DNA of 64,000 nucleotides from Siphlonurus alternatus (lineage: Eukaryota > Arthropoda > Insecta > Ephemeroptera > Siphlonuridae), in the NCBI GenBank assembly GCA_949825025.1, contig OX463779.1:45183520-45247519 (forward strand), written 5' to 3'. Below are positions 13,201 through 25,816 of the stretch, piece after piece. The position numbers were made by a program, and so were the translations under genes. The number at the start of each line of letters is the position of its first letter. The first letter of the stretch is position 1. The notes beneath the pieces were generated by a model, which saw only the letters and a program-made list of their open reading frames with translations, had not been told where the DNA came from and did not search any database.

Positions 13201-14066
13201 GGCCTGTAACAGAAATTGTGTTAAAACCTGTCGAGATATCAAAAATAAATTATGTGAATAGAAGTAACAATCAAGGCAAAATATATCAAATACCAGGCTG
13301 TAGTGGCTGTAGTTAAACACTTTGCTAGAATATAAATTTTACTGTCCTTTATTCTAATGAAACATTGAGAAAAGCACAATAAATTTTTTAGTAAAAGTTA
13401 GCTCAAAGAAAACAGATATTTCAAAGTTTAAAAAGAACAGTTTACTTAGACCGTGTCTCGTTTCAAGAATGCGCACTAAAAAGTGTATACACTTCAAACA
13501 CTAATTAGTGTAGATATTTAATTTAAATGAGACAACTTTACTGTACACTAGCGCCAACACTTGCTAGTGTCAAAAGTTGGAAACTTTTGCATCAGCTGAT
13601 CAATGTTAAAAAATTTAGTGTCCAAGTGTCGATTTCAAACACTAAAAAAATAGACCCTTCAAACACTGGAACACTTGCGCCAATTGAGACAGCAGTAAGT
13701 GTCAATGTGACGTCAACACTTCAAAAAAATGTCTCCATTTTGCTGGTGACGTACCTTCAAATAAGCCTCCTCAGCCTCCTGGTACAGCTTGAGGTGGTTC
13801 AGCGTTCTGCCCACGTTGATATGTGCTCCAACATCGTCTTGCTGAACACTGGAAGAACACCACAGACAAACGTGTTTAAATAGGCTTCACCACAATATTT
13901 TTATTATGATACCATAGTCTTTTAAAAACTCAGAAAATTTTAACTCTTGAACCTGCTGACTCTTAAAATTTCATTTTATATCCATAAATTTTAATTTCTT
14001 CTGCTTGGACTGTTTGGTGTCTCCTGCCTCTGACTTGTTTTTTATGTATTCATGAGGGAAATATAA

Positions 14067-14133
<67 letters not shown>

Positions 14134-17100
14134 ATTTCAAGCTTCATTCTCCGTCAATAAACATTGACACTTTAACTATTTTAAATTTTACATTAACTTC
14201 AAATTTAAAAAAAAAAATAGGAAACTGTAGATAGCCTTAAAATAGTTAAAATATTAATTTAACAAAGTGAAGTATTTTTATTAGATTTTTCAGTTTGTTC
14301 TGGATTCTCTCCCATGCTAGAAACTCACCTGACTGCAGTCTGGAAGTAGGCGAGTGCCTCGTTAAAGCGCCCTTGTCCCTCAAGCGCATGGCCCACGTTG
14401 TTGAACAGCTTGGCGTTACGGTGATTCACACGCAGACCCGCCATGAAGATGGAGTACTCCGTCTCCCACTCCCAGTTACGTGTGTAAGTCTTGCAGCCGT
14501 GGGCCACGAGTAACACACCGAGCATGCCCCATGCTACTTTCTTCAGTCTGTGGACATAACTTTGTATTACAATGAGTATCTAAATTATTATACCGAATTT
14601 GTTTGAAATAAATTATTGTTGTTATTATTATAGCCAGACAAATAAAAGGGTATTGGAATGTCAAAACTGAAAGTTCATTCTATAGTACAATTTTTACATG
14701 GAAAAATTAATGATTTACAGTATTTGCTATTAAAATAAATTTGTAATAAAAAAAAAACTTTAAAGAAAGTTATAAATATCATTATAAGGCATAATAACTT
14801 CAGCAAGTCTTGTGCTAAACATGATGCAAATCATGCTAAAAATGTCACTTGATAAGTGTTTTTATAGCGTCAAGAGCTACATGGACCACGATTTTTAATT
14901 AATGCATCATAATTGTTTGTACCGTATATAATGTACATCTATTAACCACTCCTTCTCGGACTTGTTGCCATCATGGCCAGTCCTATTAACCTCAAAGTTA
15001 TCTATACTTGATATATTGACTGTTGGAGAAATGTATAAATAAAGAATTTTGATTTTGAATTTAAGTCACAAGGTAATTTATTTTAAAACAATGTAATAAA
15101 TATGAGTATTTCTGAAGCAAGTGTAGTATGCAAGAATCGAGTGCTGTTGAGGGCAATTTGTAGACGGCCGAGGTAATAATACTGCTGGCTTACCCCGGAA
15201 AGGGATATTACGTCATGCTATGCATGTAATAAATAAGAATCTAATAGGTCTAATATCTAACAAAACTGTACTTATTTACCAATTAATTCATGGATACAGT
15301 AATAGTTGAAAGTAATACAGGTAACTAGATTGCAGTACAGAGGACAATGACGTTGAGGTCTCACCTGTCTTGGGCGACAAGGCCCCAGCCGTACCCGATG
15401 AGCATGCAGAAGCCCATCGAGGGGATGTAGAGGACGCGCTCGGCCACCACGAAGCCCACCGGGAAGAAGAGGTTGGACGCTGGCAGGAACGGCAGCACCA
15501 TGAACGCGAGGCTCTGCACAGAATGTTGTTAGCGAGGTGAACTTCAAGACATTGGTTAAGGAGGAAAAGTATCCTGCTGAGGTTGTATCAAATAATGAAA
15601 GTAGCTAATAAAGAGTTTATCTTAGACCAGAAAGTACATTGGAAAAAAATATTTAGTTATTTAGGTCAGGACAAGTGAAACCCTAAACAGTTTTTACAAG
15701 GGATCTAAGGTTATAAAAATTAGTTTCCAAGCAAGCTGATATATTTTTATTATTACAGTACTTCCTTTATTTCAATTAATTAATTTCTCTTTAACAAAGC
15801 TCAAACTTTAAAAGTGTCATTATTTATTTAAGAAAAATCTACCTTTCCAACATTTTTTTTTTCTATCATATGAGTTTCTGTATTGCACAGAACATAAAGA
15901 AAGGAAAGATATACAGTACTTTATATTGCGATCATTAACAGAGTACTGTATTAATAAATCAGAAGCATGTGAAAAAATTGCTAACTTTTCTGCAATAAAA
16001 ACATAATAAGCTTTTTAGTCTTCATTTTATACTTCAATAGAGGCCTCAAGTGTTTCTCCATGTTAGAAAAATTGATTTTTTTCTAACTATTAATTACTAC
16101 ATTACTACTACTACTACTTAATTACTACTGTATTAACTTTTAACTATTAAATCTATTAATTTGACCCCCCCCCCCTCCATTTAGAAGTCTTCTGACTTCT
16201 GATGTTGAATAACTTATTTTACTGTAAAAAAATGTCTTTAATGCCAAAAGAGCAATTTCAAGTTCTTACTAAATAGATTTGGATGGGACGGTGGGAGCAT
16301 CACAAAATCAGCTGACTTGCAGCCTCTATTGTGGTCGTAATGCTTTCTTGTTGTTGAGACTCACCATTGCAATGACAGTGGCCTGCTGTCGGTTCTCTGA
16401 TGTGAGGCCGACGTAGGCAAGGGTGAGGATGGCCGCGTAGCTGGCAAGGGTGGCGAGGTTGCGGGGGTCGGTGAAGGAGGAGAGCAGCGGGATGGTGCCC
16501 ATGGTCCAGTCGCAGCACAGGTCGCAGGGCAGCAGCAGCAGCCACAGGTTCACGCTCACCAGGTAGTTGTACGTCAGTTGGCGAGAAGGGGTGGGAGCCA
16601 CTGACGCAGGATTGTCAAACCTGAGAACCAAGTGGGCACGTATTATAATAAAAAATAGGCAATTTTTATAATGGAGACTGTTAGCTACAAAACTGACTCT
16701 TTGCTTTTTCTGATAAAGTCTACCTTTTAGGTGTTGCGATAAGGAATAATATAGCTCTTATTAAAAAGTGTGAAGAGCTGATATTGAAGCTGACGGTCTC
16801 AATTATATGAGAATGTGGAGTTACATATTATTGTACAGTACATTACACTTAAAAAGTCTTAAATTTATAAAAGATGTTTAGAAGCTTAAAAATTCCATGA
16901 GCCTAGCTTACTACAACTGCATCAATATGAAATCAGAAAACACATTTTAGTAAACAAGATTTGGCAATGTTTAATTTAATTTTGTTATGGCAACAACTTT
17001 CTTTTTACAACCAAGCAAGGCTTTTATTCCAGCAGTATTGCATTATTGATAAAAATAATAATACCAGTAGTGCATGATGTTTTAAAAGTAAAACTCTTCT

Positions 17101-20042
17101 AGTTAAACAATAAAATTAGCTTTTATCACTTTTTACTTGTTAAAATGAATTTAAACAAACTTTCAACTGACCTTGTGAAAACAGGAAGCCTTGCACCCAT
17201 CATCTGCACCCGCAGAAACAGGAGGGATAGAGTGGAAGCTATGAGGACACCTAGGCGTTTACTGGCCTCTGGTGACCACGGAATTGGCGTGTTCTTGCCT
17301 CCGAGAGCCGCCCTGATGGTCTGGTGAACGTCTGCCAGGCGCAACTGTTGACATTAGAGACTGCTGTAGGCACCGTTGAGCACCAACACACACAAAACTA
17401 CACACCTTCTGAGCCACAAACAACTCGTAAACAAAGCACACACCCATGATGGTGATGCCTTGCTCCTTGCACAGCATGGCAGTACACACCGACAGAATGG
17501 CCAGTCCCATTGGCCGCCAGCCTGGTGATGCGGGCAAATGTTAGTAGAGGTATCAAAACAAGGGGAAAACAAGATTAAAAAAACACAGACAAGTTAAATA
17601 TCACTACAACTACATTACTTAAGTTACGTTAGTTAAAAAGTTACTCACCAGTGGTTCTCCGATGCTTTGTTGCTTGGCAGTAGAACATGAAAGCTGCCAG
17701 GAAGAACACTGAAGATAGAGTCTCTGCTCGACCAACAACGCCAGTTACCTGCCAAAATACAATAAATTAAAATACAGATCCTAACAATTAGGTACTATTC
17801 TGTCAACTTTTGATTTTATGAAGTCTCAAGGGGGGAAAAAACAAAACAAAAAAACAAACATGGATTCATAAAATCGAAATTCACAAAATCGAAAGTACTG
17901 TATAAACAATGGAAGGCCTATCTATATAGTTGGCTGGAATCACCATTTCACTTTACAAAATCAAAGAATTCATAAAATCGAACCACACAAAATCAAAAGT
18001 TTACTGTATTTCGTAAATACAGTACAGGCCATAAGAAGTAAATTACGTTTCAGTTCTTAGCGTAAGCTAAATTTTTAAGGTATGGTCAACATTATTCTTC
18101 AGTCATAAAATATACGGTAAACATTCAATTTTGTGAATTGTTTGATTCTGTTTAGTGAAATGTCAATCCTCAGACAACTATATTGATAAAAATTTCAACG
18201 TTAATACTTTCGATTTTGTAAATTCAAGTTTTTTTGGGGTCCCTTGAGACTTCATAAAATCTAATTTTACTGTATTTTTATTATTACTTTAAAAGTCAAT
18301 GTAGAAAAGTACAAAACTTCAATTGTAATGTAAAATCAATTAAATGAAGAACTACATAAAAATTGGGAAATCCCCCCCCCCCAAAAAAAAAGACAGACTC
18401 CATCACTATAATTGACTACACTATTTTTTTTAACCACTCTACTTTTTCTGAACGACAGTTCTTTTATGTTGCTCAGCACTAGCGTGAACTTTAGGAGCTG
18501 TACCGCTGGCAGCTCTCTTTAATGGGCCATTACTGAGGAGCTCAAGTTTCACCAGCTCATCAGTTGAGCGACTAATGTGTTTGCTGTCCAGACTCATGTT
18601 TCCAAGCAATACTCACAGCCTCCGTGTGGATCGGGTGGACTGCAAACAGCATGGCGGCTACAAAACTGGAGATCTCCGGAAGGAACATGGAGCACATCCT
18701 GCAATCAACACAACATGAAGCTTTACTTATCTATTACTTTAGATACATAAAAAATAACAAATTAAATAATTTAAATGCCTAAATAAATAAATTGTTTAGT
18801 AAGTGATATGAATATTGTACTAATAATGTTGATCAATTTAGAAGCTATTTTTTTGACAACAGATGTGCTTATGCCAATATTTTTTTTTACTACTAATTTT
18901 TTTTTTAAAATTCAAAATACTCGTTATTACACAACTTGTTGTTAGGTAAAATTCAATTTTGAGTAAAGGAGATCGCGGTGCTGTAAAAAAATAATTAGCA
19001 TTGTGGGGATAGGAAAAACATGATACATATAAGGTAAACCTAATTTCCCGGGTCTCTTGATTTTACGGAATTAAAAGTTTTTACTGACTTACATTAGATA
19101 CATAATAAATAACAAATTAAATCATTCACATTTTTTTCACATTTCCTCTAGGTATAATTGACAAAATAATTAAATGATATCAATATTGCACTATTTTTGT
19201 AAATTTAAAATATATTTTTTTGATTTAAGTGAAATTGAAAATTTAAGCTTTTTGTGCCACTATTTTCTGTTATTTATTTTTTTTTTTTAATTAAAAAAAA
19301 TATATATACACATAATTTTTTAGAATTATCAATGAATCAAAATGTAATGCAATAAAACACTATTTTCCAATAAATACAAGGTGTTAGTTGGTTGGTTTGT
19401 TGGTTGATTACCAATGGCGGAACTTGTTTTTCAACATTGTTCATAGTGCTCTCTGGGGCTCCTAATACCCAGTCTGCACGCCAGACAGTTAAGGTGTAAT
19501 CACAGGTGTAATGTGTACCTGAAGTACATGAGACAGACAACACTGTGTAGCAGCATGTTGACGAGGTGGTAGCCCATTGGCTCGAGCTGGTGCAGTGCAT
19601 AGTTCCAGCGGAACGAGAGCACACACAGCGGCCGGTACGACTTGTGGCTCTGCTCCTGAAACAACAAGAACAAACATGTAGGCACGTCACCGCTTAAGAG
19701 AGTTGTAGCAAATTTTCCTTTTACAAGGTTAATCCCTATCAGTTTGGAGCTTGATGCAAGGTAATGGGTAGGGATGAGGGAGGGAAAAGATGGTAGCCAA
19801 AGCCTATTACGTGTCCCAGCATTTGCTGAAGTGAGACTGAGGGAACCATGAAAAACCTCAGTCAGGATAGATACCTCCACTTTTTCTCAATGAACCAAAG
19901 TGATGTCCAAAGCCTGGGGAACCACTCACAAGTACATCACCACATTAGGTGGAGTGGAAAGTGAGATGAATTTACCCCAGAGAAGGAGCAATGTAATTTT
20001 TACTTGCAACGGTACTGAAAATATACTGAAGGGCAGAAAAAA

Positions 20043-20101
<59 letters not shown>

Positions 20102-22170
20102 AATAAAATAAAAACAAAAAACAGGCAATATTTAGATTAATATCTACTATTGAATATTGGACCTGCTAAGTGACTGGCTCAATTTAAATAATTTTTTAAA
20201 GGCCTGCCAAGTATAATACAGTGATTTCCAGTTGCCCTTCAATTTAAATACCTGCATTTTAAATACAAGGAATTGTGATACTGTTTATAGTAGTTGCATT
20301 TCAACTTCGTGGCAAATCTATGAAACATTGGTTAACACGTTCAAAAATATAAGCTCATATTTTTTAAGGCTTAACCTGAGATATTCGGACGAAAAAAGTC
20401 GTATCGACAGATGTTCTTGAAATTAATTTGGTAGACTTACAACAATTGTCCAAATACTACTGATTTTTTTCAGATTTTTTTAACCGTTGGTTTAATTATA
20501 ATTAATATATTCAAATGTGTATTTTGTATCCTTTCAATGTTAAATTTTTCAATTAACATTGCACAAAAACGGCTTGAGAATTTTTTTAGAATTTTACATG
20601 GATTAAAAGCTAATTTTTTGGACTATTTTTCTGAATTGTTTTCATATATTTCGAACCGTGGCGATGATCGTTTCTGATATGTCCTAAGAAACTTGGCAAC
20701 GCTCTCAAGGACTGTAGTTACCACCCCCTCCTAATCTATTATTCGCATTACTATTGCAACAGTGTTGTCAGATTTGCCAGTGTAGCCACGCCTCTTGACC
20801 TTGACAGACAAATTCTCAGGTTATACCTTAAAGTATATTTTTCTTGTAACCTATTGAAGTTATTTTTTAGGGCACATCTTCTTTATGTTTTCAATGCAAA
20901 TATGATCATTACAACTAAAAATCAAGCACTTGGTTGATGTCATAAAGACAGATATCTGATGGATTTTACCTCAGGGATTCTAAAAGTGTCGTTGTTTTGA
21001 TTACAAAGCTTTGCTACTGGCTTAAGTACATATGTAGTTTATACTGATTCTATCGAGGAGGTTTTCAATGCCTTCTATTGATGCTTTATGAAGTCAGTTG
21101 CATCAAGGGTCATATTTTGCTAAGCCTCATTGGTTAATAAGCTAATACTAAACATTACATCATTTCAAATCATGCTCTCCATTTATAAGGACCTATTCTA
21201 TTTGGAAAGTAAAAAGGCAGATTAAATAGAATTTTCAGTATTATTGGCTTAAGTCTATTCATTAAATCAATGAAAATACAGAATAAGAGGATTTGCTAAA
21301 TTATCAAGTGCTTATTAAAGTTGTTGAAAAAGCTTTACTCTTTTCAATTACAACATTAGTATTGAATATTTCAAAACACATACAATACATGAGAGCTTGG
21401 ATAAAAAAAAAGAGGCATTTCTATGCTTTTATTAAACCTAAGTGGTTTTAAGTATAGAAAAGTACATACTTAATTTATTTTTCAATGTATGTAATACTAT
21501 ATACTATTATATTCGTATGTAATACTATACTATTATATTTACAATATATTACATTGCATGCAATATCAAGTACAGCATTAATAAACTAGCAATTATGGTA
21601 CCTGATTCATGATTTTATGAGCAATATTCTCGAGTTTTCTCATTCTCATAATCTCATTCATGAAAATTATGAATAAAAAAAATATATAATGTTCTCCTTT
21701 ACATACCTTATCAGTAGGTATACAAAAACGAGTTAGTTTTCAATTTTTATAGTTCACTAATTTAATATGGAGAAATGGAACTTCCATGTTAAATTAGTCA
21801 ACTTTAAAAATTATTAACTCGAAAACTAGCTCATTTTTGTATACCAGGGGTGTCTTCAAATAACACAAATTACAACAATCCTAAAATTAAGACAGCCTTA
21901 GTGTATTCCTCATTGTTGTGCTAAGACAGTCTTAGGCTAAGTTTAGGTTAAGTGATGTTATTTGAAGATATTTGAAGACCCCCCCCCCCTGATAAGGTAT
22001 GTAAAGGAGAACACTTTAAATTTTTTTCACAATTTTTATGAATGGGATTTTTACTAACATTGGGCATGTTATCTTTACCTTAAAAGTAAGCAAAATATAC
22101 CAGGCAATAAAGTATTTTATACTGTACAGTACTAGATGTAATATTTAAGAATTGACTGGAGAGAAGAAAG

Positions 22171-22222
<52 letters not shown>

Positions 22223-23394
22223 AGAGACCTTATTGAATCCAATAAAAAGATAAAAACACATAAATATGTCATGTAAAATTTAAAGTTTTTATCTTTGGTG
22301 TATGGAGGACAAGAAACTAATCCTTGCAGTTAAAAGTAGCTAACTCAATTATTATATTTATGCAGCATAAAAAAGTTGTTCAAAAGTGTAATCAGAGCAC
22401 AGCATTGTTACTCCTAGTCTATGGAACATGAACAATGCTGACCCTGCCCTTGAGGCAGTTCTGGAATCCTGGCTCAAGGGAATGAGTACATTGTCTCTGT
22501 GGGTCAATGGCTAAATCAATCCCAAAATCTGGTCAGCAGGGCAAGTCATTAGCATCTTGGTATGTGGGGTCTAGTAAGCCTTAACGGTGGGCGGGAGGCC
22601 GTAACTGCCATCTATTGGAATTGTCTAGGAAGTAAATAATTATTTCCGTTTGTTTTGCAGTAATTATTATGAAACTATCTGAGGTCCTAGAGTAAAAGAG
22701 CCGCTAACCAATGTAAAAAGAATTAATAATTTTCATTCAATTATAACCCAGAAAAACTGCCAACAAATTTCTGAAGCGCCATCTTTTGAGCAATTTTTGT
22801 AACTCAATTCCAGAGTTGTTCTGGACAGTTAATCTCAGAAACTTGAGTTTATAATTCAATCGGATTTTTACAGTAGATAGCTAATAATATAGTGCAGGTA
22901 TGGAGTTGGTTTCAAAACAATCAGATGAAAACTTTCCAAGAAAAAAATTGAAATGTACGAACACTATCAAAACGTCTTGTTTGAGCCTACCCCCCACCCT
23001 TAATACTTAAAATAACATCAGTGAAAAATTGTCTTGGACATCGACGACCAAGGTAATGATGCTGCTGGCTTACCCCGCAAGGGATATGGCATCATATTAT
23101 GAATGAATGAATAATAAAGGTATTGAATGCTCAAATTTTTAGTAAAGTTCCTTGAAGCTCTATATATATCACTTAAAGGTACTGTAATTAAAAATTGTGT
23201 CTTACTTTGTGCATTGGAGTCCCCCAGAAGTCATTGAGGAAGATGTTTTTGATTGGAGTGTGCGGTCTCAGGTCTCGGTTGTCCTTGATGGCACTGATGT
23301 CGTCAAAGACGAAGCCGCAGTAGCTGCTGTTGTAGTAGCACACGAGGCACGTGGCGAGCACCACCAGCGACAGTCCGTGTGGCGGCGCTGCCAT
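10263..23394 (-). CDS. Tmtc3: TMTC3-type ER protein O-mannosyltransferase, complete
   Basis: Fourteen coding exons, each bounded by AG/GT and in phase: 23394-23206, 19655-19519, 18698-18617, 17748-17649, 17521-17406, 17344-17172, 16620-16365, 15513-15365, 14547-14329, 13848-13755, 13203-12986, 12442-12370, 11807-11337, 10604-10263. They total 2,619 nt, or 872 residues; human TMTC3 is about 914. The first membrane segment is near residues 8-21. The luminal acidic pair in GFVFDD is at residues 31-32, as in GT-C glycosyltransferases. VHPIHTEA is at 129-136 and CKEQG at 187-191. The DUF1736 block ([18 protein letters not shown]) lies at about 266-330. TPR repeats run from about 440 to 840. The start is the first ATG of the open frame; the frame extends eight codons upstream only from a TTG. 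The family transfers mannose to cadherin-type domains in the ER. The assignment to TMTC3 rests on near-identical blocks such as the APNHLNV TPR segment. The neighbouring Tsp2A gene gives no functional hint. Introns carry many MITEs and SINEs, but the frame is intact. Confidence 0.95.
10711..11097 (-). mobile_element. tRNA-like SINE interrupted by a palindromic MITE
   Basis: The minus-strand head (11097-11030) reads GGCAGCTCTATGGTGTAGTGG, TTAGAGTGCC and then CCTGTTTCAAATTC. These resemble tRNA A and B boxes. The anticodon stem pairs poorly, so this is not a working tRNA. The body ends with GGAGCCCCAGAGAGCACTG and a short CCAA-type tail at 10711-10720. An 80-bp palindromic MITE (10901-10980) splits it. 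The tail part recurs at 19386-19494. It lies in the last Tmtc3 intron. Confidence 0.6.
10901..10980. mobile_element. 80-bp palindromic MITE, copy 1
   Basis: 26-bp arms (starting CTATCAGAACC and ending GATAG) around a 28-base loop, flanked by TA on both sides. It is the full reverse complement of 25215-25294, with two arm mismatches. It is inserted in the tRNA-like SINE. Confidence 0.85.
12116..12345. mobile_element. Foldback MITE beside Tmtc3 exon 12
   Basis: TTGTAGCACTCTTCTGGCCG and CGGCCAGAAGAGCACTACAA are inverted ends, extending through ATCTACGTTCGTAATACAGA. It ends 24 bases inside the intron from the exon 12 splice donor. Confidence 0.8.
14069..14134. repeat. (AAAT)n microsatellite in Tmtc3 intron
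   Basis: About 16 AAAT units between exons 10 and 9. It may be an old retroposon tail, but no head is recognisable beside it. Confidence 0.9.
15164..15240. repeat. Dispersed repeat, copy 1
   Basis: CTGCTGGCTTACCCCGGAAA and GGGATATTACGTCAT match 23041-23120, and both end in TAAATAA or GAATGAAT-type tails. It may be the 3' end of a LINE or SINE. Confidence 0.45.
16037..16331. mobile_element. GAGGCTTCAAG-family MITE in Tmtc3 intron 7
   Basis: Inverse orientation of the 23.8-kb copy: AATAGAGGCCTCAAGTG at the left; GGGACGGTGGGAGCATCACA, CAGCTGACTTGCAGCC and CTCTATTG at the right. It ends 33 bases inside the intron from the exon 7 splice donor. Confidence 0.75.
17805..18275. mobile_element. Foldback element built of AAAATCGAA motifs
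   Basis: GATTTTATGAAGTCTCAAGG and CCTTGAGACTTCATAAAATC are inverted ends. The interior repeats ATAAAATCGAA and ACAAAATCGAA-type motifs. It lies in Tmtc3 intron 3. Confidence 0.65.
19386..19494 (-). mobile_element. Tail fragment of the tRNA-like SINE
   Basis: Matches 10711-10810 (GCTCTCTGGGGCTCCTAATA, CAGTCTGC, GGAACTTGTTTTTC) and has a longer CCAA-rich tail at 19386-19410. It ends 24 bases inside the intron from the splice donor of Tmtc3 exon 2. Confidence 0.65.
19728..20014 (-). mobile_element. 5S-SINE body without head
   Basis: Closely parallels the body of the 30468-30823 copy (GAGACTGAGGGAACC, AAAACCTCAGTCAGGATAGA, CCAAAGTGATGTCCAAAGCC). It breaks off at CAACGGTACTG, just where the 5S part would begin. 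An (AAAT)n run follows shortly after. It lies in Tmtc3 intron 1. Confidence 0.7.
20038..20115. repeat. (AAAT)n microsatellite near SINE body
   Basis: About 15 AAAT units plus a decayed border, 24 bases past the broken head end of the 19.7-kb SINE body. Confidence 0.9.
21650..22080. mobile_element. AGGTAGAG-family foldback MITE, interrupted
   Basis: Shares GTTCTCC, CCTTATCAGTAGGTATAC, GAATGGGATTTTTACTAACA and the TTATCTTTACCT end with 25817-26193. The left end is degraded. It contains the nested element 21845-21991 and lies in Tmtc3 intron 1. Confidence 0.7.
21845..21991. mobile_element. CAGGGG-ended MITE nested in another MITE
   Basis: CAGGGGTGTCTTCAAAT at the left and a matching TTTGAAGA plus C-run...CTG at the right form inverted ends. 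It interrupts the AGGTAGAG-type element spanning about 21650-22080. No 8-bp duplication is visible. Confidence 0.65.
22168..22220. repeat. Poly(A) tract
   Basis: Over 50 A, preceded by GAAAGAAA. Possibly a retroposed tail, but nothing recognisable precedes it. Confidence 0.9.
23041..23125. repeat. Dispersed repeat, copy 2
   Basis: GACGACCAAGGTAATGATGC, TGCTGGCTTACCCCGCAA and GGGATATGGCATCAT, followed by GAATGAATGAATAATAAA. Same family as 15164-15240. It lies in Tmtc3 intron 1. Confidence 0.45.
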
Positions 23395-23444
23395 CTCTCT
23401 GGAACACCACCGACACAAAGCTCTTCAGATTTGTGACATTGCTT

Positions 23445-23777
23445 GAGAAAATAGACAAGTCAGCTGATTTTACGATGTTCCCACCGTCCTATCTAAAAAT
23501 ATGTAAAAAAAAACTTCAAATTAGTTTTTTCACTAGAATAAGATTTTTTTTAGGGAAAATTCTTAATTCTTTGTGGAATATCAGTTTAAACGTTTCAAAC
23601 TACTTCAAACTGAAAAATACAGTGGATAATGTAAGATTTAGATTTTTTACATCCTTTGTAACAGAGAAAAGTTTAAATAGTTTAAAAAAACAAACAAAAA
23701 ACTTTTCTTCATTTTCAAGTGCAAGATGGACCTTAGCAATAAAAATGAGCATAGCAAGGCACACTAACTTGAAGCCT
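23445..23777. mobile_element. GAGGCTTCAAG-family MITE, degraded, next to Tmtc3 exon 1
   Basis: AGTCAGCTGATTTTACGATG and TTCCCACCGTCCTATC at the left, CTTGAAGCCTCTATT at the right. The interior differs from other copies. It begins about 50 bases upstream of the Tmtc3 start codon, so the gene's 5' UTR or promoter overlaps it. Confidence 0.6.
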
Positions 23778-24058
23778 CTATTAGAGGCTTCAAGTCAGCT
23801 GATTTTGCGGTGTTCCCATCGTCCTATCCAAACCTATGTAAACCCCTCCCTCAAAATTGCTTTTTTGGCATTAAAGGAAATGTTTTGAGAAAAATAAGTT
23901 CTTGATTCATTATCAGAATACCCCAAAATTGGGGAGGTTGGAGATGGTTTTAAATTAATACGTAGCTTTAATAGTTACTGAGAAAAAAAAATTAAATTTT
24001 CCAACATGGTGGCTTATGGAGAAAATTTTCCCTCCGAGGAACACTTGAAGCCTCTATA
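23778..24058. mobile_element. GAGGCTTCAAG-family MITE, tandem neighbour
   Basis: Begins where the previous copy ends (CCTCTATTAGAGGCTTC is the junction). Contains GCGGTGTTCCCATCGTCC, GGTGGCTTATGGAGAAAATT and ACTTGAAGCCTCTAT. No ORF. Confidence 0.75.
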
Positions 24059-24159
24059 TGAGGAGACCATGATCTTCTGCTATGATGGAAAACATTGTTG
24101 CTAATGTTGCTATGCTACATATTCTACAATTATAAACTGCAACAGTCGCCTACTATTTA

Positions 24160-24865
24160 AAGGCCTTATGAACCTTTTCACAGTATTAAGTACACGGTTA
24201 GCTTTGCTTCAGTGTGATTCGGCTGCATTATTTTTTTTCTTTCAGTAGCACAAATATCAGAGATAATAGCCGATGAAGAAGCAACTGTGACGTCACTCAC
24301 GCTCATTCAGCGGCGACAATATAGGGAAATCCCTGCAAAAGATAGGTTCACTCCCGCTGCAACCACGGCCACAATTTTACTTCTGGAATTTTGAAACTTT
24401 ACCAGGGCAGTCTTGATAGTATTTGTCAAATAGCCTGAAAGATTTTTTTTGATGACATTCATACAAACCGAGTTATTGCGGTAGAAAGAGGAGTGAAAAT
24501 GTTGTATAGGAAAACAATGTTAAATTTTTGGCTTATCTTGCTACCGCAATAACTCAGTCTGTACACACGCCACCAAAAAAATTCTTTCAGTCTATTTGAC
24601 AAATACTATCAAGACTGCCCTGGTAAAGTTTCAAAATTCCAGAAGTAAAATTGTGGCCGTGGTTGCAGCGGGAGTGAACCTATCTTTTGCAGGGATTTCC
24701 CTATATTGTCGCCGCTGAATGAGCGTGAGTGACGTCACAGTTGCTTCTTCATCGGCTATTATATCTGATATTTGTGCTACTGAAACAAAAAAAAATATGC
24801 AGCCGAATCACACTGAAGCACAGCTAACCGTGTACTTAATACTGTGAAAAGGTTCATGAGGCCTT
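24160..24865. mobile_element. 706-bp long inverted-repeat element
   Basis: Two arms of about 330 bases, near-identical in reverse complement, around a spacer of roughly 50 bases near 24490-24545. Ends AAGGCCTTATGAACC and GGTTCATGAGGCCTT, with TA on both sides. The arms include CAACTGTGACGTCACTCACG and its complement. Intergenic, about 770 bases upstream of Tmtc3. Confidence 0.85.
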
Positions 24866-25214
24866 TAAACAATTTAGACACCTCCAAGTATCTACACTGA
24901 TGTGATTGAAATTGGAGCTCTTTATTAGCCCATGCAGCCCCTTCTGAACAGTTTCTGGTTCCACAGTATGTACACTGGGAGCCAAGCTAAAGGTAACATT
25001 AAACAAGAGGGCCGCCAGCCTATGAAGTACATATGAAAACTATGAAAATCAAGCAACGTTGTCAAATAGTGTAGCGCTGCTATTGTTTGGCTCCAGCTGT
25101 GCCACCGAAATGGCAACGTCACACATTTTTCAATGGCTCGAGGCATTGTTAGATTTTACCTTTATATAGCTTGGTCTCCAGTGCACATATACAATATATT
25201 GGTGACCGAGACTA

Positions 25215-25294
25215 CTATCAGAACCAAAAAGGTGTGCCCCTGAATAGCATACAAGTTCCATAAGGAGAGGGGCACACCTTTTTGGTTCTGATAG
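25215..25294. mobile_element. 80-bp palindromic MITE, copy 2
   Basis: Perfect 26-bp inverted arms, 28-base loop and TA flanks, which suggests a Tc1/mariner-type target duplication. If transcribed it would fold into a precursor-miRNA-sized hairpin. It is intergenic, upstream of Tmtc3. Confidence 0.85.
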
Positions 25295-25816
25295 TAAACA
25301 TTGAAGCTCAATCCAAGCTGAGAGTCCTGGTATTATTAGCGGAGTGACTTTCAAGATAAAACTGTACTTTACTGCCATCAACATGTTAAACATGGGATGT
25401 TCAAGATCAATAATGCTGTGCATCAGTGAAACAAATTTTAAAAATATTCAAGGAAAATTGTTTTACTAGTATATTGCAGTATCATAACAGTACTAGGGAT
25501 AGCTGTATATATGCAGTCCAAATCAATTAATGTTTCTAAGATAATTTGTATAGCTTCTAGGATATGCTGCAGTACTGTACTCTGTATTAATAATTTGCTA
25601 TCACATAATCAAAAATTGCTACGGAATTCACGCCGTAGTATAAGTAGCTCTGTAAGAAATTGAAGGCGAGCTGGATTTTTTTTGCTTGAGGACAGCATGC
25701 ATACAATAATTCTGATTATGTCAAAGTTGCTTTAATACAGACTTCATGCAAGTTTGAAAAATGCATAGGAAAGAATATGCATACTTCCAAGATGAAAGTT
25801 CCACAAAGATTTGTTA

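Noticed and set aside
23379..23888. 169-codon plus-strand ORF opposite Tmtc3 exon 1
   Set aside because: It runs through two MITEs and the antisense of an exon, and uses no recognised domain.
24925..25423. Two minus-strand ORFs upstream of Tmtc3
   Set aside because: One runs through the 80-bp palindromic MITE; neither has a recognised motif or splice support.
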